From DATJPD01 sp035506575 (GTDB taxonomy: Bacteria; Pseudomonadota; Alphaproteobacteria; CACIAM-22H2), in NCBI GenBank assembly GCA_035506575.1, contig DATJPD010000136.1, positions 1 through 21,798 of the forward strand: a stretch of DNA of 21,798 nt, given 5' to 3'. The position numbers and the translations under genes are program-made. Under the pieces are notes generated by a model. The model did no database searches. It worked only from the letters and a program-made list of their open reading frames with translations, and had not been told where the DNA came from. Shown in pieces: positions 6,953 to 14,263 of the stretch. Numbering within the stretch: position 1 is the stretch's first letter; each line of letters starts with the position of its first letter.

Positions 6953-7939
6953 TCACCCGTAGCTTTGCCGGATGCGCTCGATGAGATGCTCGGCCACGGT
7001 CACGGGCGCATACCGGTCCGCGACGCCCGGCACCTTGCAGGTCGGCAGGCACTCGATCCGGTAATCCGGATTGCCGGGGAAGAAGAAGGGTAGGGAATAG
7101 CGCGCGCGGCCGGACAGGTTCACCACGCGATGCAAGGTCGAGCGGTAGCGGTCGTTGGTCCAGCGCGCGATCAGATCGCCGAGATTGGCGACGAACGTGC
7201 CGGGGATCGGCGGCATGTGCACCCAGCCGTAGTCCTGGTCCCACACCTGCAGGCCGCCCGCGTCGTCCTGATACAGCAGGGTGATGCCGCCGAAATCCGT
7301 GTGCGCGCCACAGCCTTTTTCGTCGGGCAGTGCCGCCGCAGGCTGTGGCGGATAGTGCAGGAGGCGCAAGGTCGCGGTCGCATCGCGGTAATAGGCGTCG
7401 AAATAGTGCTCATCCAGGTCGAGCGACAGCGCGAGCCCGCGCAGCAGCAGATGCTCGACCCGCATCATCTCGCCGAAATAGGCCATCAACGTTTGGGAGA
7501 ATCCGGGCAGATCCGGCCACTGGTTCGGCCCGTGGTTCTGCTTTCCCGCCGCCACGCGCGGATCGTCGAGCGGCAGCTCGATGCCGATGTAGAAGCTCTC
7601 CTTCAGGTCGGCTGGGGTACCCTTCTCCAGCACCTGGCCGCGCAACGGGGAGTAGCCGCGGTTGGCGCGCTTCCACGAATTCTCGAGACGCAGCGCCATC
7701 TTGGAGTCGAGCGGCAGCGCAAAGAACCGCTTCGCCTCGGCGACCGCGGCATCGATCAGCGTCGGGGCGACCCCGTGCCCGGTGACGTAGAAGAAGCCCT
7801 TGTCGAGGCAGGCCGCGCGCATCTGCGCCGCCACGCGTTGCCGCACCGCCGACTGCCCGGCCTGCAAACCGGACACATCGATGACCGGCAGCCGCTCCCG
7901 CGGCAGTTCGACCGCCGCCAGATTCGAGGCATTCGCCAT
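6953..7939 (-). CDS. 2-oxoglutarate/Fe(II)-dependent oxygenase, isopenicillin-N-synthase-like family
   Basis: The 328-aa cytoplasmic enzyme begins with a DIOX_N domain (LPVIDVSGL near 17-25, DKGFFYVTGHGV at 46-57). The C-terminal double-stranded beta-helix carries H213 and D215 in AHTDFGGITLL and H270 in STLHRV, the Fe(II) triad. R280 and S282 (RYS) fit 2-oxoglutarate binding. PPIPGTFVANLGDLIARWTN is also typical. The family hydroxylates, desaturates or cyclises small molecules, and the substrate cannot be assigned. In the proposed ATG context, GGAGG is only one base from the start, which is unusually close; no better in-frame start is visible. It is a paralogue of the gene at 11218-12210 and is probably co-transcribed with the binding-protein gene downstream. 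Confidence 0.9.
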   Translation of the reverse strand: MANASNLAAVELPRERLPVIDVSGLQAGQSAVRQRVAAQMRAACLDKGFFYVTGHGVAPTLIDAAVAEAKRFFALPLDSKMALRLENSWKRANRGYSPLRGQVLEKGTPADLKESFYIGIELPLDDPRVAAGKQNHGPNQWPDLPGFSQTLMAYFGEMMRVEHLLLRGLALSLDLDEHYFDAYYRDATATLRLLHYPPQPAAALPDEKGCGAHTDFGGITLLYQDDAGGLQVWDQDYGWVHMPPIPGTFVANLGDLIARWTNDRYRSTLHRVVNLSGRARYSLPFFFPGNPDYRIECLPTCKVPGVADRYAPVTVAEHLIERIRQSYG

Positions 7940-8051
7940 GCCTCCAATCGGTGCAATTCCTATGCCTTCAGCGCCCCAATAAACAGGCCGAGCCTGCTCG
8001 CAGTTTTAGAGCACGCTTCCGCCGGCATGCCGACCAAAGTATCGTCAACCT

Positions 8052-8197
8052 ATCCTCATCGCCGGCGCTGGCATCGGCGGCCTTACCGCGGCGCTGGCAC
8101 TGTTGCGCCGCGGCTTCGACGTCGACGTGTATGAGCAGGCGGCCGAGCTGAAAGAGGTCGGCGCCGGCGTTCAGTTCAGCGCCAACCTCGGCGCTTG
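8052..8197 (+). pseudogene. Truncated 5' fragment of the flavin monooxygenase gene (duplication relic)
   Basis: Bases 8052-8186 align without gaps to 8660-8794 of the intact monooxygenase gene, a constant offset of 608, with 5 mismatches in 135 (about 96% identity). In the matching frame it reads the dinucleotide-binding segment, LIAGAGIGGLTAALALLRRG and onward to VGAGVQFSAN, then LGA and a TGA at 8195-8197. Going upstream in that frame there is no ATG, GTG or TTG before a TAG, so the start codon has been lost. Four of the five differences are synonymous (GCT/GCC, CTT/CTC, GCG/GCC, CTG/TTG) and one changes Ile to Phe. This suggests the two copies diverged while both were functional, before truncation. 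Confidence 0.9.
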
Positions 8198-8204
8198 ATT
8201 GTGC

Positions 8205-8561
8205 TTATTCCACGTCGAACGTGGTTTCGAGCCCCGCCTTCTGTCCGCCGGCCGTGCACGTCACGCGCACGCCGCGGAGCCCGATCGGATGGCGGCCGGG
8301 CTGGACCGACCACTGCCACTCGGCACGGCCATCGGCCCCGATCGCCTTGGCTGGCAGCTTGATCGCGTACTCATCGCCATTATGGCCTTGGCGCACCCCC
8401 TCGCATGTCGCTCCGGGCCGCGCCTGGACGACAAGCTCCACGGTTTCGCCAGGATGAACGGGTCGCGTGATCGAGACGAGCTTGATCGCGAGCCCATCCG
8501 CCCACGCGCCCGCACTGAACCCGATCCAGCCCACAAGCCCCAGATATGCAGCCCGTCGCAT
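8205..8561 (-). CDS. Small exported protein of unknown function
   Basis: The protein is 118 aa with a clear Sec signal peptide (MRRAAYLGLVGWIGFSAGAWA, cleavage near residue 21). The mature 97 residues are rich in alternating beta-type sequence (LAIKLVSITRPVHPGETVEL, WQWSVQPGRHPIGLRGVRV). They contain two cysteines, one in GATCEG and one in VTCTAGG, that could form a disulfide, which suggests a small periplasmic beta-sandwich. I do not recognise the family. It lies antisense between the monooxygenase relic and the intact monooxygenase gene, its stop 7 bp from the relic's stop. A plausible RBS (GGAT) precedes the ATG. Signal peptide and composition argue for a real gene. Confidence 0.7.
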   Translation of the reverse strand: MRRAAYLGLVGWIGFSAGAWADGLAIKLVSITRPVHPGETVELVVQARPGATCEGVRQGHNGDEYAIKLPAKAIGADGRAEWQWSVQPGRHPIGLRGVRVTCTAGGQKAGLETTFDVE

Positions 8562-8644
8562 GAGATCCAGCGTACATCACGCGCCGGCGGCTTCAAGGCG
8601 TCCGCCGGTATGAGAGACGAATGTATGTGCTATATCGTCCCGCT

Positions 8645-9838
8645 ATGACTACACCCCACATCCTCATCGCCGGCGCCGGCATCGGCGGCCTCACCGCGGC
8701 CTTGGCACTGTTGCGCCGCGGCTTCGACGTCGACGTGTATGAGCAGGCGGCCGAGCTGAAAGAGGTCGGCGCCGGCGTTCAGATCAGCGCCAACGGCAAC
8801 CGCGCGCTGTTCACCTTGGGCCTCGGCGACGAGCTCAAGCGCCTTGCCGTCGAGGCGGACGGCAAGGAGATCCGCCTGTGGACCACGGGCCAGACCTGGA
8901 AGCTATTCGACCTCGGCGCTGAATCGATCAAGCGTTACGGCTTTCCGTATCTGACCGTCTACCGGCCGGACCTGCACGCGATACTCGCCGGTGCCGTCAG
9001 CGCCGCCAAGCCGGGCTGCATCCATCTGGGGGCGAAGGCCGTGGGCCTGTATCAGGACGAATCCGGCGTGACCTTGCGCCTCGCGGCCGGCGAGACCGTG
9101 CGTGGCGACGCCCTCATCGGCGCGGACGGCGTGCACTCGGTCGTGCGTCAGGCCTTGTTCGGCGCCGATACGCCGCAGTTCACCGGCGTCATTGCCTGGC
9201 GCGGCGTCATGCCCAGGGACGGGCTGCCTCGGCATCTGCGGCGCAACGTTGCGACCAACTGGGTCGGCCCGGGCGGCCACGTGGTCCATTATCCCTTGCG
9301 TGCCGGCACGCTCATGAACTTCGTCGGCATCATCGAGCGCGACGACTGGCGCGTGGAGTCCTGGAACGTCCGGGGTGACCGCGAGGAATGCGCGCGCGAT
9401 TTCCGCGGCTGGAACCGCGATGTCCACGCGATGATCGAAGCGATCGACGTTCCCTATAAGTGGGCGCTGCTCTCGCGCGAGCCCATGCCGGCGTGGACCG
9501 TCGGCCGCACGACGCTTCTGGGGGACGCGAGCCATGCCATGCTGCCGCTGCTCGCTCAGGGCGCCGTCATGGCGATCGAGGATGGATTCATCCTCGCCCG
9601 CTGCTTCGAAAAGTACGGCGAGGTCGAGCCGGCCCTGCGGGCATACGAGCAGGCGCGGCGGGAACGCGCCAACCGCTGCGTCGTGGGCTCGGCCGCCCAG
9701 GCCAAGCGCTTCCACAACCAGACGCTCTCCGACGCCACGCAGGCCGAGGGCTATATCGACCGCGAATGGAATGAAGAGCGCGTCAAAGAGCGCTATGAAT
9801 GGCTGTTCCAGTATGATGTGACCAAGGTAGAGATCTGA
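8645..9838 (+). CDS. FAD-dependent monooxygenase, salicylate/3-hydroxybenzoate hydroxylase-like
   Basis: This is a 397-aa class A flavoprotein hydroxylase. The Rossmann GAGIGG is at residues 10-15, the DG motif is GADGVHSVVR (159-168) and the second FAD motif is GDASHAMLPLLAQGA (293-307). Length and motifs fit single-component NAD(P)H-dependent aromatic hydroxylases; the exact aromatic or heterocyclic substrate is unknown. I chose ATG 8645 because it puts the beta-strand HILIAGAGIGG five residues from the N-terminus; an in-frame ATG at 8621 would add eight residues. The glutathione reductase gene starts one base after this stop, so the two are coupled. The 5' end is duplicated as a relic 608 bp upstream. 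Confidence 0.9.
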   Translation: MTTPHILIAGAGIGGLTAALALLRRGFDVDVYEQAAELKEVGAGVQISANGNRALFTLGLGDELKRLAVEADGKEIRLWTTGQTWKLFDLGAESIKRYGFPYLTVYRPDLHAILAGAVSAAKPGCIHLGAKAVGLYQDESGVTLRLAAGETVRGDALIGADGVHSVVRQALFGADTPQFTGVIAWRGVMPRDGLPRHLRRNVATNWVGPGGHVVHYPLRAGTLMNFVGIIERDDWRVESWNVRGDREECARDFRGWNRDVHAMIEAIDVPYKWALLSREPMPAWTVGRTTLLGDASHAMLPLLAQGAVMAIEDGFILARCFEKYGEVEPALRAYEQARRERANRCVVGSAAQAKRFHNQTLSDATQAEGYIDREWNEERVKERYEWLFQYDVTKVEI

Positions 9839-9839
9839 C

Positions 9840-11213
9840 ATGGCTGAGTTCGATTACGACCTCTTCACCATCGGCGCCGGCTCGGGCGGTGTCGCGGGCT
9901 CCCGGCGCGCCGCAACCTACGGCGCCAAGGTGGCGATCGCGGAATCGGTGCGCGTCGCCGGCACCTGCGTGCTGCGCGGCTGCGTGCCGAAGAAGCTCCT
10001 CGTCTACGGCGTGCACTTCGCCGATGAGCTCGAGGACGCCGCCGGCTACGGCTGGAGCATCGGGGCTCATTCGCTCGACTGGGCGAAGCTGGTCCAGGCC
10101 AAGGACAAGGAGATCGATCGCCTGCACGGCATCTACATCAAGATGCTGAAGGACACGGGTGTCGAGATCATCGACGGCTGGGCCGAGATCACCGGGCCGA
10201 ACACCGTGCGCGTCAACGGCCGCACCATCCGTGCGAGGAACATCCTCATCGCCACCGGCGGAAAGCCCGAGAAGCCCGCCATCCCCGGCATCGAGCACGC
10301 GATCACCTCGAACGAGGCGCTCGACCTCAAGGCGCTGCCCAAGCGCATGGTCATCGTCGGTGGCGGCTATATCGCGGTCGAGTTCGCCGGCATCTTCGCG
10401 GCCGCCGGCGTCGAGGTGACCGAGATCATCCGCGCCGACGCCATCCTGCGCGGGTTCGACGGCGACGTCCGCTCGCACCTCACCGCGGAAATGACCAGGC
10501 GCGGCATCGCCATCAAGCCGGGCGTGCGCATCGCGCGTATCGACAAGACCGGCCAAGGCTACCGTCTCACCTCGGACAGCGGCGAGACGTTCGACACCGA
10601 TCTCGTCATGTACGCCACGGGCCGCGTGCCCAACACCAGCGGCATGGGCCTCGAGAAGGTGGGCGTGCAGCTCAACAAGCGAGGCGCCGTCGCAGTCGAC
10701 GAGTGGCAACAGACGACCGTACCCGGCATCTACGCGGTGGGCGACTGCACCGACCGCATCAACCTGACGCCGGTCGCGATCGCCGAGGCCCGCGCCGTGG
10801 CCGAGACGTTGTTCAACCGCAACCCGCTGCAGATGGACCACGGCACGGTGCCGAGTGCGGTGTTCAGCCAGCCGCCGGTGGGCACGGTGGGCTTGAGCGA
10901 GGAGGCGGCGCGCCAGATCGGACCCATCGACGTCTACCGTGCAACCTTCCGGCCGATGAAGTTCGTGCTGCCCAATCGCGACGAGAAGGCGATGATGAAG
11001 CTCGTCGTCGACCGCGAGACCAACAAGGTCGTGGGTGCGCACATGGTCGGGCCCGATGCGCCGGAGATCATCCAGGGCCTCGCCATCGGCGTGAAGGCCG
11101 GGCTCACGAAAGCGCAGTGGGACCGCACCGTGGCCATCCACCCGACCGCTGCGGAGGAGTTCGTCCTCATGCGCGACCCGGTGAAGCCTCCCGCCGCGAA
11201 GGCCGCGGAATAA
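9840..11213 (+). CDS. gor: Glutathione-disulfide reductase
   Basis: The 457-aa flavoprotein reduces GSSG to GSH with NADPH in the cytoplasm. FAD motif GAGSGG is at 12-17; the redox disulfide is C43/C48 in GTCVLRGCVPKK. The NAD(P) motif GGGYIAVEFAGIFAAAG (174-190) is followed by R198 and R204 in IIRADAILRGFD, the spacing of the NADPH 2'-phosphate arginines of glutathione reductases. The second FAD motif is YAVGDCTDR (298-306) and the C-terminal catalytic pair is H434/E439 in HPTAAEE. Full length for the family. It begins one base after the flavin monooxygenase stop, an unusual partner for a housekeeping reductase. It converges on the second oxygenase gene with a 4-bp gap. Confidence 0.95.
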   Translation: MAEFDYDLFTIGAGSGGVAGSRRAATYGAKVAIAESVRVAGTCVLRGCVPKKLLVYGVHFADELEDAAGYGWSIGAHSLDWAKLVQAKDKEIDRLHGIYIKMLKDTGVEIIDGWAEITGPNTVRVNGRTIRARNILIATGGKPEKPAIPGIEHAITSNEALDLKALPKRMVIVGGGYIAVEFAGIFAAAGVEVTEIIRADAILRGFDGDVRSHLTAEMTRRGIAIKPGVRIARIDKTGQGYRLTSDSGETFDTDLVMYATGRVPNTSGMGLEKVGVQLNKRGAVAVDEWQQTTVPGIYAVGDCTDRINLTPVAIAEARAVAETLFNRNPLQMDHGTVPSAVFSQPPVGTVGLSEEAARQIGPIDVYRATFRPMKFVLPNRDEKAMMKLVVDRETNKVVGAHMVGPDAPEIIQGLAIGVKAGLTKAQWDRTVAIHPTAAEEFVLMRDPVKPPAAKAAE

Positions 11214-11217
11214 ACGC

Positions 11218-12210
11218 CTAGCTCACCGCCAGCTTCTCCGGCATCGACGCCGCGAGCTTGGACGCCACGTACTCCGCCGCGCGCACCGGCGGATACTTGG
11301 CCGGGTGGGCGGCATCGGCGCAGCTCGGCAGGCATTCGATCAGCGCGTCGTCGTTGGGGCCCGAGAAGAAGACGAGCGACAGCCGCTGCGTCGAGCCCGT
11401 GAGATCGCGCGGCGGATTCATCACGCGATGCAGGGTCGAGCGCCAGCGGTCGTTGGTCCAGCGCGCCATCAGGTCGCCGATATTCAGGACGAACGAGCCG
11501 GGAATGGGCGGCACGTCGATCCAGGCACCCGATTTCAGGCACGCCTGCAGGCCGCCGGGGGCGTCGTCCTGGCGCAGGATCGTGAGTCCGCCATAGTCGG
11601 AGTGCGCTCCGTAGCGAAGCTGGCCGGGCTTCGGCTCCTCCGGCTGGTCAGGATAGAAAACGGTGCGCAACGTGCCGCGGCGGTTGTCCATGAACGGCTC
11701 GAAGAACGTCTCCGGCAGATCGAGCGCCAGGGCCGACAGCCGCATCAACGTGCCGACCAGGTCGCGCATCGCCAGGAAGTAGGCGTGGTAGAGCGGATAA
11801 AGCCCGACCGGCCGGCGCGGGACGACGTTGCCGGTCACGGGGCTGACCGTTCCTGGCGGCAGGTCCTCGGCGTCGCGGTTGAGGCCTTGAAACACCAGTG
11901 CCTCACAGAGATCGGCCGGCCGGTCGTCGCCTCGCGTCCGCGCCACGCTTTCGATGCCGACCGGAAGGTAGCCGCGGCTTTTCACGCGCTCGGGCGGCAT
12001 GGCCGTCATTTTCTCCGCAAGCGGCAGGCCGAAGAAAGCGAGAGCCACGTCGTAGGTCCGGTGGATCAGACCCTCGGGCACGCCATGGCCGACGATGGCC
12101 GCAAAGCCGATCTCTTCAAACGCCCGGCCGAACGCGCGCGCTGTCGCCGCCTTGTCGCTCTCCGTGCCGCGAAGAAACGGCGCGATGTCGATGCACGGGA
12201 TGTCGCTCAT
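11218..12210 (-). CDS. 2-oxoglutarate/Fe(II)-dependent oxygenase, isopenicillin-N-synthase-like family (second copy)
   Basis: The protein is 330 aa, starting at ATG 12210-12208 (MSDIPCIDIAPFLRG, the normal DIOX_N opening). The open frame continues upstream to 12438, but that extension covers the divergent promoter region. The iron triad is H203/D205 in GAHSDYGGLTIL and H261 in STLHRVMN; R276 and S278 (RLS) match the 2-oxoglutarate site. PPIPGSFVLNIGDLMARWTNDRWRSTLHRV is nearly the same as the block in the enzyme at 6953-7939, so the two are paralogues. They differ more in the N-terminal half, around the expected substrate pocket, so substrates may differ. It diverges from an orphan binding-protein gene across 172 bp. 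Confidence 0.9.
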   Translation of the reverse strand: MSDIPCIDIAPFLRGTESDKAATARAFGRAFEEIGFAAIVGHGVPEGLIHRTYDVALAFFGLPLAEKMTAMPPERVKSRGYLPVGIESVARTRGDDRPADLCEALVFQGLNRDAEDLPPGTVSPVTGNVVPRRPVGLYPLYHAYFLAMRDLVGTLMRLSALALDLPETFFEPFMDNRRGTLRTVFYPDQPEEPKPGQLRYGAHSDYGGLTILRQDDAPGGLQACLKSGAWIDVPPIPGSFVLNIGDLMARWTNDRWRSTLHRVMNPPRDLTGSTQRLSLVFFSGPNDDALIECLPSCADAAHPAKYPPVRAAEYVASKLAASMPEKLAVS

Positions 12211-12332
12211 GTGGGCAGCCTGTGCCCGATTACTGGGCAGCGGTGCGCTGTCGCGCGTCGCCGCGCGAAAAACCCGGCGGGCGGCGCTGCCGGAGATGGC
12301 CCGTGGCTTGCAGGTTTGGTGCACATGTGAGC

Positions 12333-12355
12333 GGAACTCGTGCAATTCGTGTTCC
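12333..12355. promoter_or_regulatory. Inverted repeat in the divergent oxygenase/binding-protein promoter region
   Basis: GGAAC and GTTCC are separated by 13 bases that contain TCGTG twice in direct orientation. The site is 28 bp upstream of the binding-protein start, in the only non-coding space shared by two divergent genes. It is a candidate operator. It contains GTGCAATTC (12340-12348), which also occurs before the other oxygenase gene at 7951-7959. Confidence 0.3.
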
Positions 12356-12382
12356 AGGCATGCGGCGACGAGAGGAGAGCCC

Positions 12383-13384
12383 ATGATGCGACGGACGTGG
12401 CGCGCGGCACTGATGGTGGCGACGGTTGCGCTCGCCACAGGCGCCGGCCCGGCCCAGGCGCTCGAGAAGTTCGCCTACGGCCTCAGCTGGCTTCCGGAGG
12501 CCGAGCATTGCGGCTTCTACGAAGCGCGCGACACCGGCCTCTATCGCGACGCGGGCCTCGACGTGGAGATCGTGCCGGGCGGGCCGGGCGTGAACATGCC
12601 GCAGATGGTCGCGGCGGGCAAAGTCGACGCCGGCATGGGGACGGGCATGATCACTCTCAACATGCGCGCCCAGGGCATTCCGGGGATCACCATCGCCGCC
12701 ATGTTCCAGAAGAGCCCGCAGACGCTCGTCGCCCATCCCGACCAGGGCGTGCACACGCTCGACGATCTCAAGAAACGGCCGATCTCGGTCGCCAACTTCT
12801 CGCGCCAGGAATTCTGGCTGTGGCTGAAGGCGACGCGCGGCTTCGACGATTCCCAGCTGCGCCCCTACACCTACAACCCGTCGGCGTTCGTCGCCGACAA
12901 GACGATGGTGCAGCAGGGCTACATCACCGAGGACGCGTTCTTCCTCGGCAAAGCGCTGGGGGCGGAGCCGGTGACCCTGCTGCTGGCCGATTACGGCTAT
13001 CCGGACTACGCCACCACGATCTACGCGACCGAGCCGCAGATCGAGAAGCGCCCCAAGGTCTACCAGGCGTTCGTCGACGCGACGATCCGCGGCTACGCGC
13101 GGTGCCTGACCGGCGATCCCACGCCCGCTTACCGGGCGCTTCACGCCGCGAGCCCCGAGCAGACGCCCGAGCTGTCGGCGTTCAAGGTGGCGCAGATGAA
13201 GAAATACGGACTGGTCGACGGCGGCGACGCCGCGACATCGGGGATCGGTGCCATGACCGATGCGCGCTGGAAGGCGCTGTTCGAGGTCATGTCGAGTGCC
13301 GGCGCCTATGCGAAGGACCTCGATTACAAGAAGGCCTACACGCTCGACTTCGTGAACCAGAAGATCGAATCGGCGCAGAAATAA
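12383..13384 (+). CDS. ABC transporter substrate-binding protein, NMT1/THI5-like, orphan
   Basis: The protein is 333 aa. ATG 12383 follows an AGGAG ribosome-binding site (12373-12377); the longer frame from 12095 is antisense of the oxygenase gene. The signal peptide is MMRRTWRAALMVATVALATG with cleavage near AQA-LE. The mature start, KFAYGLSWLPEAEHCGFYEA, then GLYRDAGLDVEIVPGGPGVN and GKVDAGMGTGMI, is typical of ThiY/NMT1-type receptors for thiamine-pyrimidine-like or other small ligands. No permease or ATPase is nearby. It diverges from the second 2OG/Fe(II) oxygenase gene and abuts the convergent YdcF-like gene with no bases between the stops. The ligand is unknown. Confidence 0.9.
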   Translation: MMRRTWRAALMVATVALATGAGPAQALEKFAYGLSWLPEAEHCGFYEARDTGLYRDAGLDVEIVPGGPGVNMPQMVAAGKVDAGMGTGMITLNMRAQGIPGITIAAMFQKSPQTLVAHPDQGVHTLDDLKKRPISVANFSRQEFWLWLKATRGFDDSQLRPYTYNPSAFVADKTMVQQGYITEDAFFLGKALGAEPVTLLLADYGYPDYATTIYATEPQIEKRPKVYQAFVDATIRGYARCLTGDPTPAYRALHAASPEQTPELSAFKVAQMKKYGLVDGGDAATSGIGAMTDARWKALFEVMSSAGAYAKDLDYKKAYTLDFVNQKIESAQK

Positions 13385-14164
13385 CTAAGGCCCCGGGAAC
13401 AGTGCGTCCGTGCGCCCTCTGAGATAGTAGACAACCAGTCCCATATATTCGCGCAGCACGATCTGCAGGTCCGAGAGGCCGCTGTCGAAGGCGAGGCGGA
13501 TGCGCTCGGGTGCGGCCGCCCCGGTGAGGAACCCGACCGGGTAGCCGATCACCGGCCATCCGGCCTTGCGGAACGTCCCGACCGCGCGCGGCAGGTGGGC
13601 CGCCGAGGTGACCAGGACCCATGTTTCGCCTGGTTTGGGGGCGACGAGCCGCTTGCTGAACAGCGCGTTCTCGTAGGTATTGCGCGAGTCCCGCTCGAGG
13701 GTCAGGCGGGTCATGTCGACGCCGAGGCTTTCGAGCATGCGCGCCGCCTGGTCCGCTTCGCGCAGGTCGGGCCGCAACACGCGCGCCGATCCGCCGCTGA
13801 ACACGAGCCGCGCCGCCGGATAGCGGCGGGCGAGGGCGGCCAGTCCGTTGACCCGCGGGGAGGCCACCGCCAGCGGCCCGCGCGCCTCGGCGTCGGCGGC
13901 GCTGAAATCGCCGCCCAGCGCGATGATGCCGTCGACCCGGGCGGGCAGCTCGGGGACCGGAAAGCGGTTTTCAAGGGTCGCGAGCAAGGTTGAGCCAACC
14001 GGGAATAGCGAAAACAGAAGCGCCGCGGCGACCGCCGCCGTGACCAGCCCGCGCCCGGCGCCGCGGGCGCGCGTCCACGACAATCCCGCTCCCAGGATCA
14101 GCACCAGGAACAGGACCGTTCGCGGATCGAGCGCCTGCTCGAGCAGTTTCCAGGCCTGAAACAC
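13385..14164 (-). CDS. YdcF/ElyC-family (DUF218) membrane protein
   Basis: The protein is 259 aa, from GTG 14164. Two hydrophobic segments lie in the N-terminal 65 residues (FLVLILGAGLSW, then VTAAVAAALLFSLFPVGSTL). The DUF218 domain begins at VDGIIALGGDFS (about 77-88), continues with LVFSGGSARVL, the conserved RDSRNTYENALFSKRL and the loop LVTSAAHLPRAVGTFRKAGW, and ends near PVGFLTG. Members such as ElyC act in envelope metabolism, but their chemistry is poorly defined. The stop touches the stop of the convergent binding-protein gene, leaving no room for a terminator. AGAGG lies only two bases from the GTG. Confidence 0.85.
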   Translation of the reverse strand: MFQAWKLLEQALDPRTVLFLVLILGAGLSWTRARGAGRGLVTAAVAAALLFSLFPVGSTLLATLENRFPVPELPARVDGIIALGGDFSAADAEARGPLAVASPRVNGLAALARRYPAARLVFSGGSARVLRPDLREADQAARMLESLGVDMTRLTLERDSRNTYENALFSKRLVAPKPGETWVLVTSAAHLPRAVGTFRKAGWPVIGYPVGFLTGAAAPERIRLAFDSGLSDLQIVLREYMGLVVYYLRGRTDALFPGP

Positions 14165-14234
14165 CGCCTCTGGATACCAATTCCACGAGAGTTTTCAAAT
14201 GCATGCCTCAGTGGCGTTTTATCCTATGAGGGCG

Positions 14235-14240
14235 TATAAA
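14235..14240 (+). promoter_or_regulatory. Possible -10 element of the DAHP synthase operon
   Basis: TATAAA lies in a short AT-rich island 24 bp before the start codon, unusual in this GC-rich sequence. No convincing -35 is visible. The palindrome at 14242-14259 starts one base after it, where the transcript would begin. Confidence 0.35.
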
Positions 14241-14241
14241 A

Positions 14242-14259
14242 GTTTTCCAAATGGAAAAC
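14242..14259 (+). promoter_or_regulatory. Perfect palindrome over the ribosome-binding site of the DAHP synthase gene
   Basis: GTTTTCCA and TGGAAAAC flank two A residues, a perfect 8-bp inverted repeat ending 4 bases before ATG 14264. The right arm contains GGA, the only Shine-Dalgarno candidate. A related GTTTTCAAATG occurs at 14191-14201. It could be a repressor operator at the transcript start or a hairpin hiding the ribosome-binding site. Confidence 0.5.
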
Positions 14260-14263
14260 CGCG

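Noticed and set aside
6927..7244. N-terminal extension of the first orphan binding protein
   Set aside because: The extension is an off-frame reading of the oxygenase gene. ATG 6926 has a good RBS and signal peptide.
6953..12210. Calling the oxygenases TauD-type taurine dioxygenases because of the neighbouring SsuA/TauA-like receptors
   Set aside because: Their DIOX_N domain and H-x-D, H, R-x-S arrangement are of the isopenicillin-N-synthase type, not the TauD type.
12211..12438. N-terminal extension of the second oxygenase
   Set aside because: It would cover the divergent promoter region and the start of the binding-protein gene. MSDIPCIDIAPF is the normal family N-terminus.
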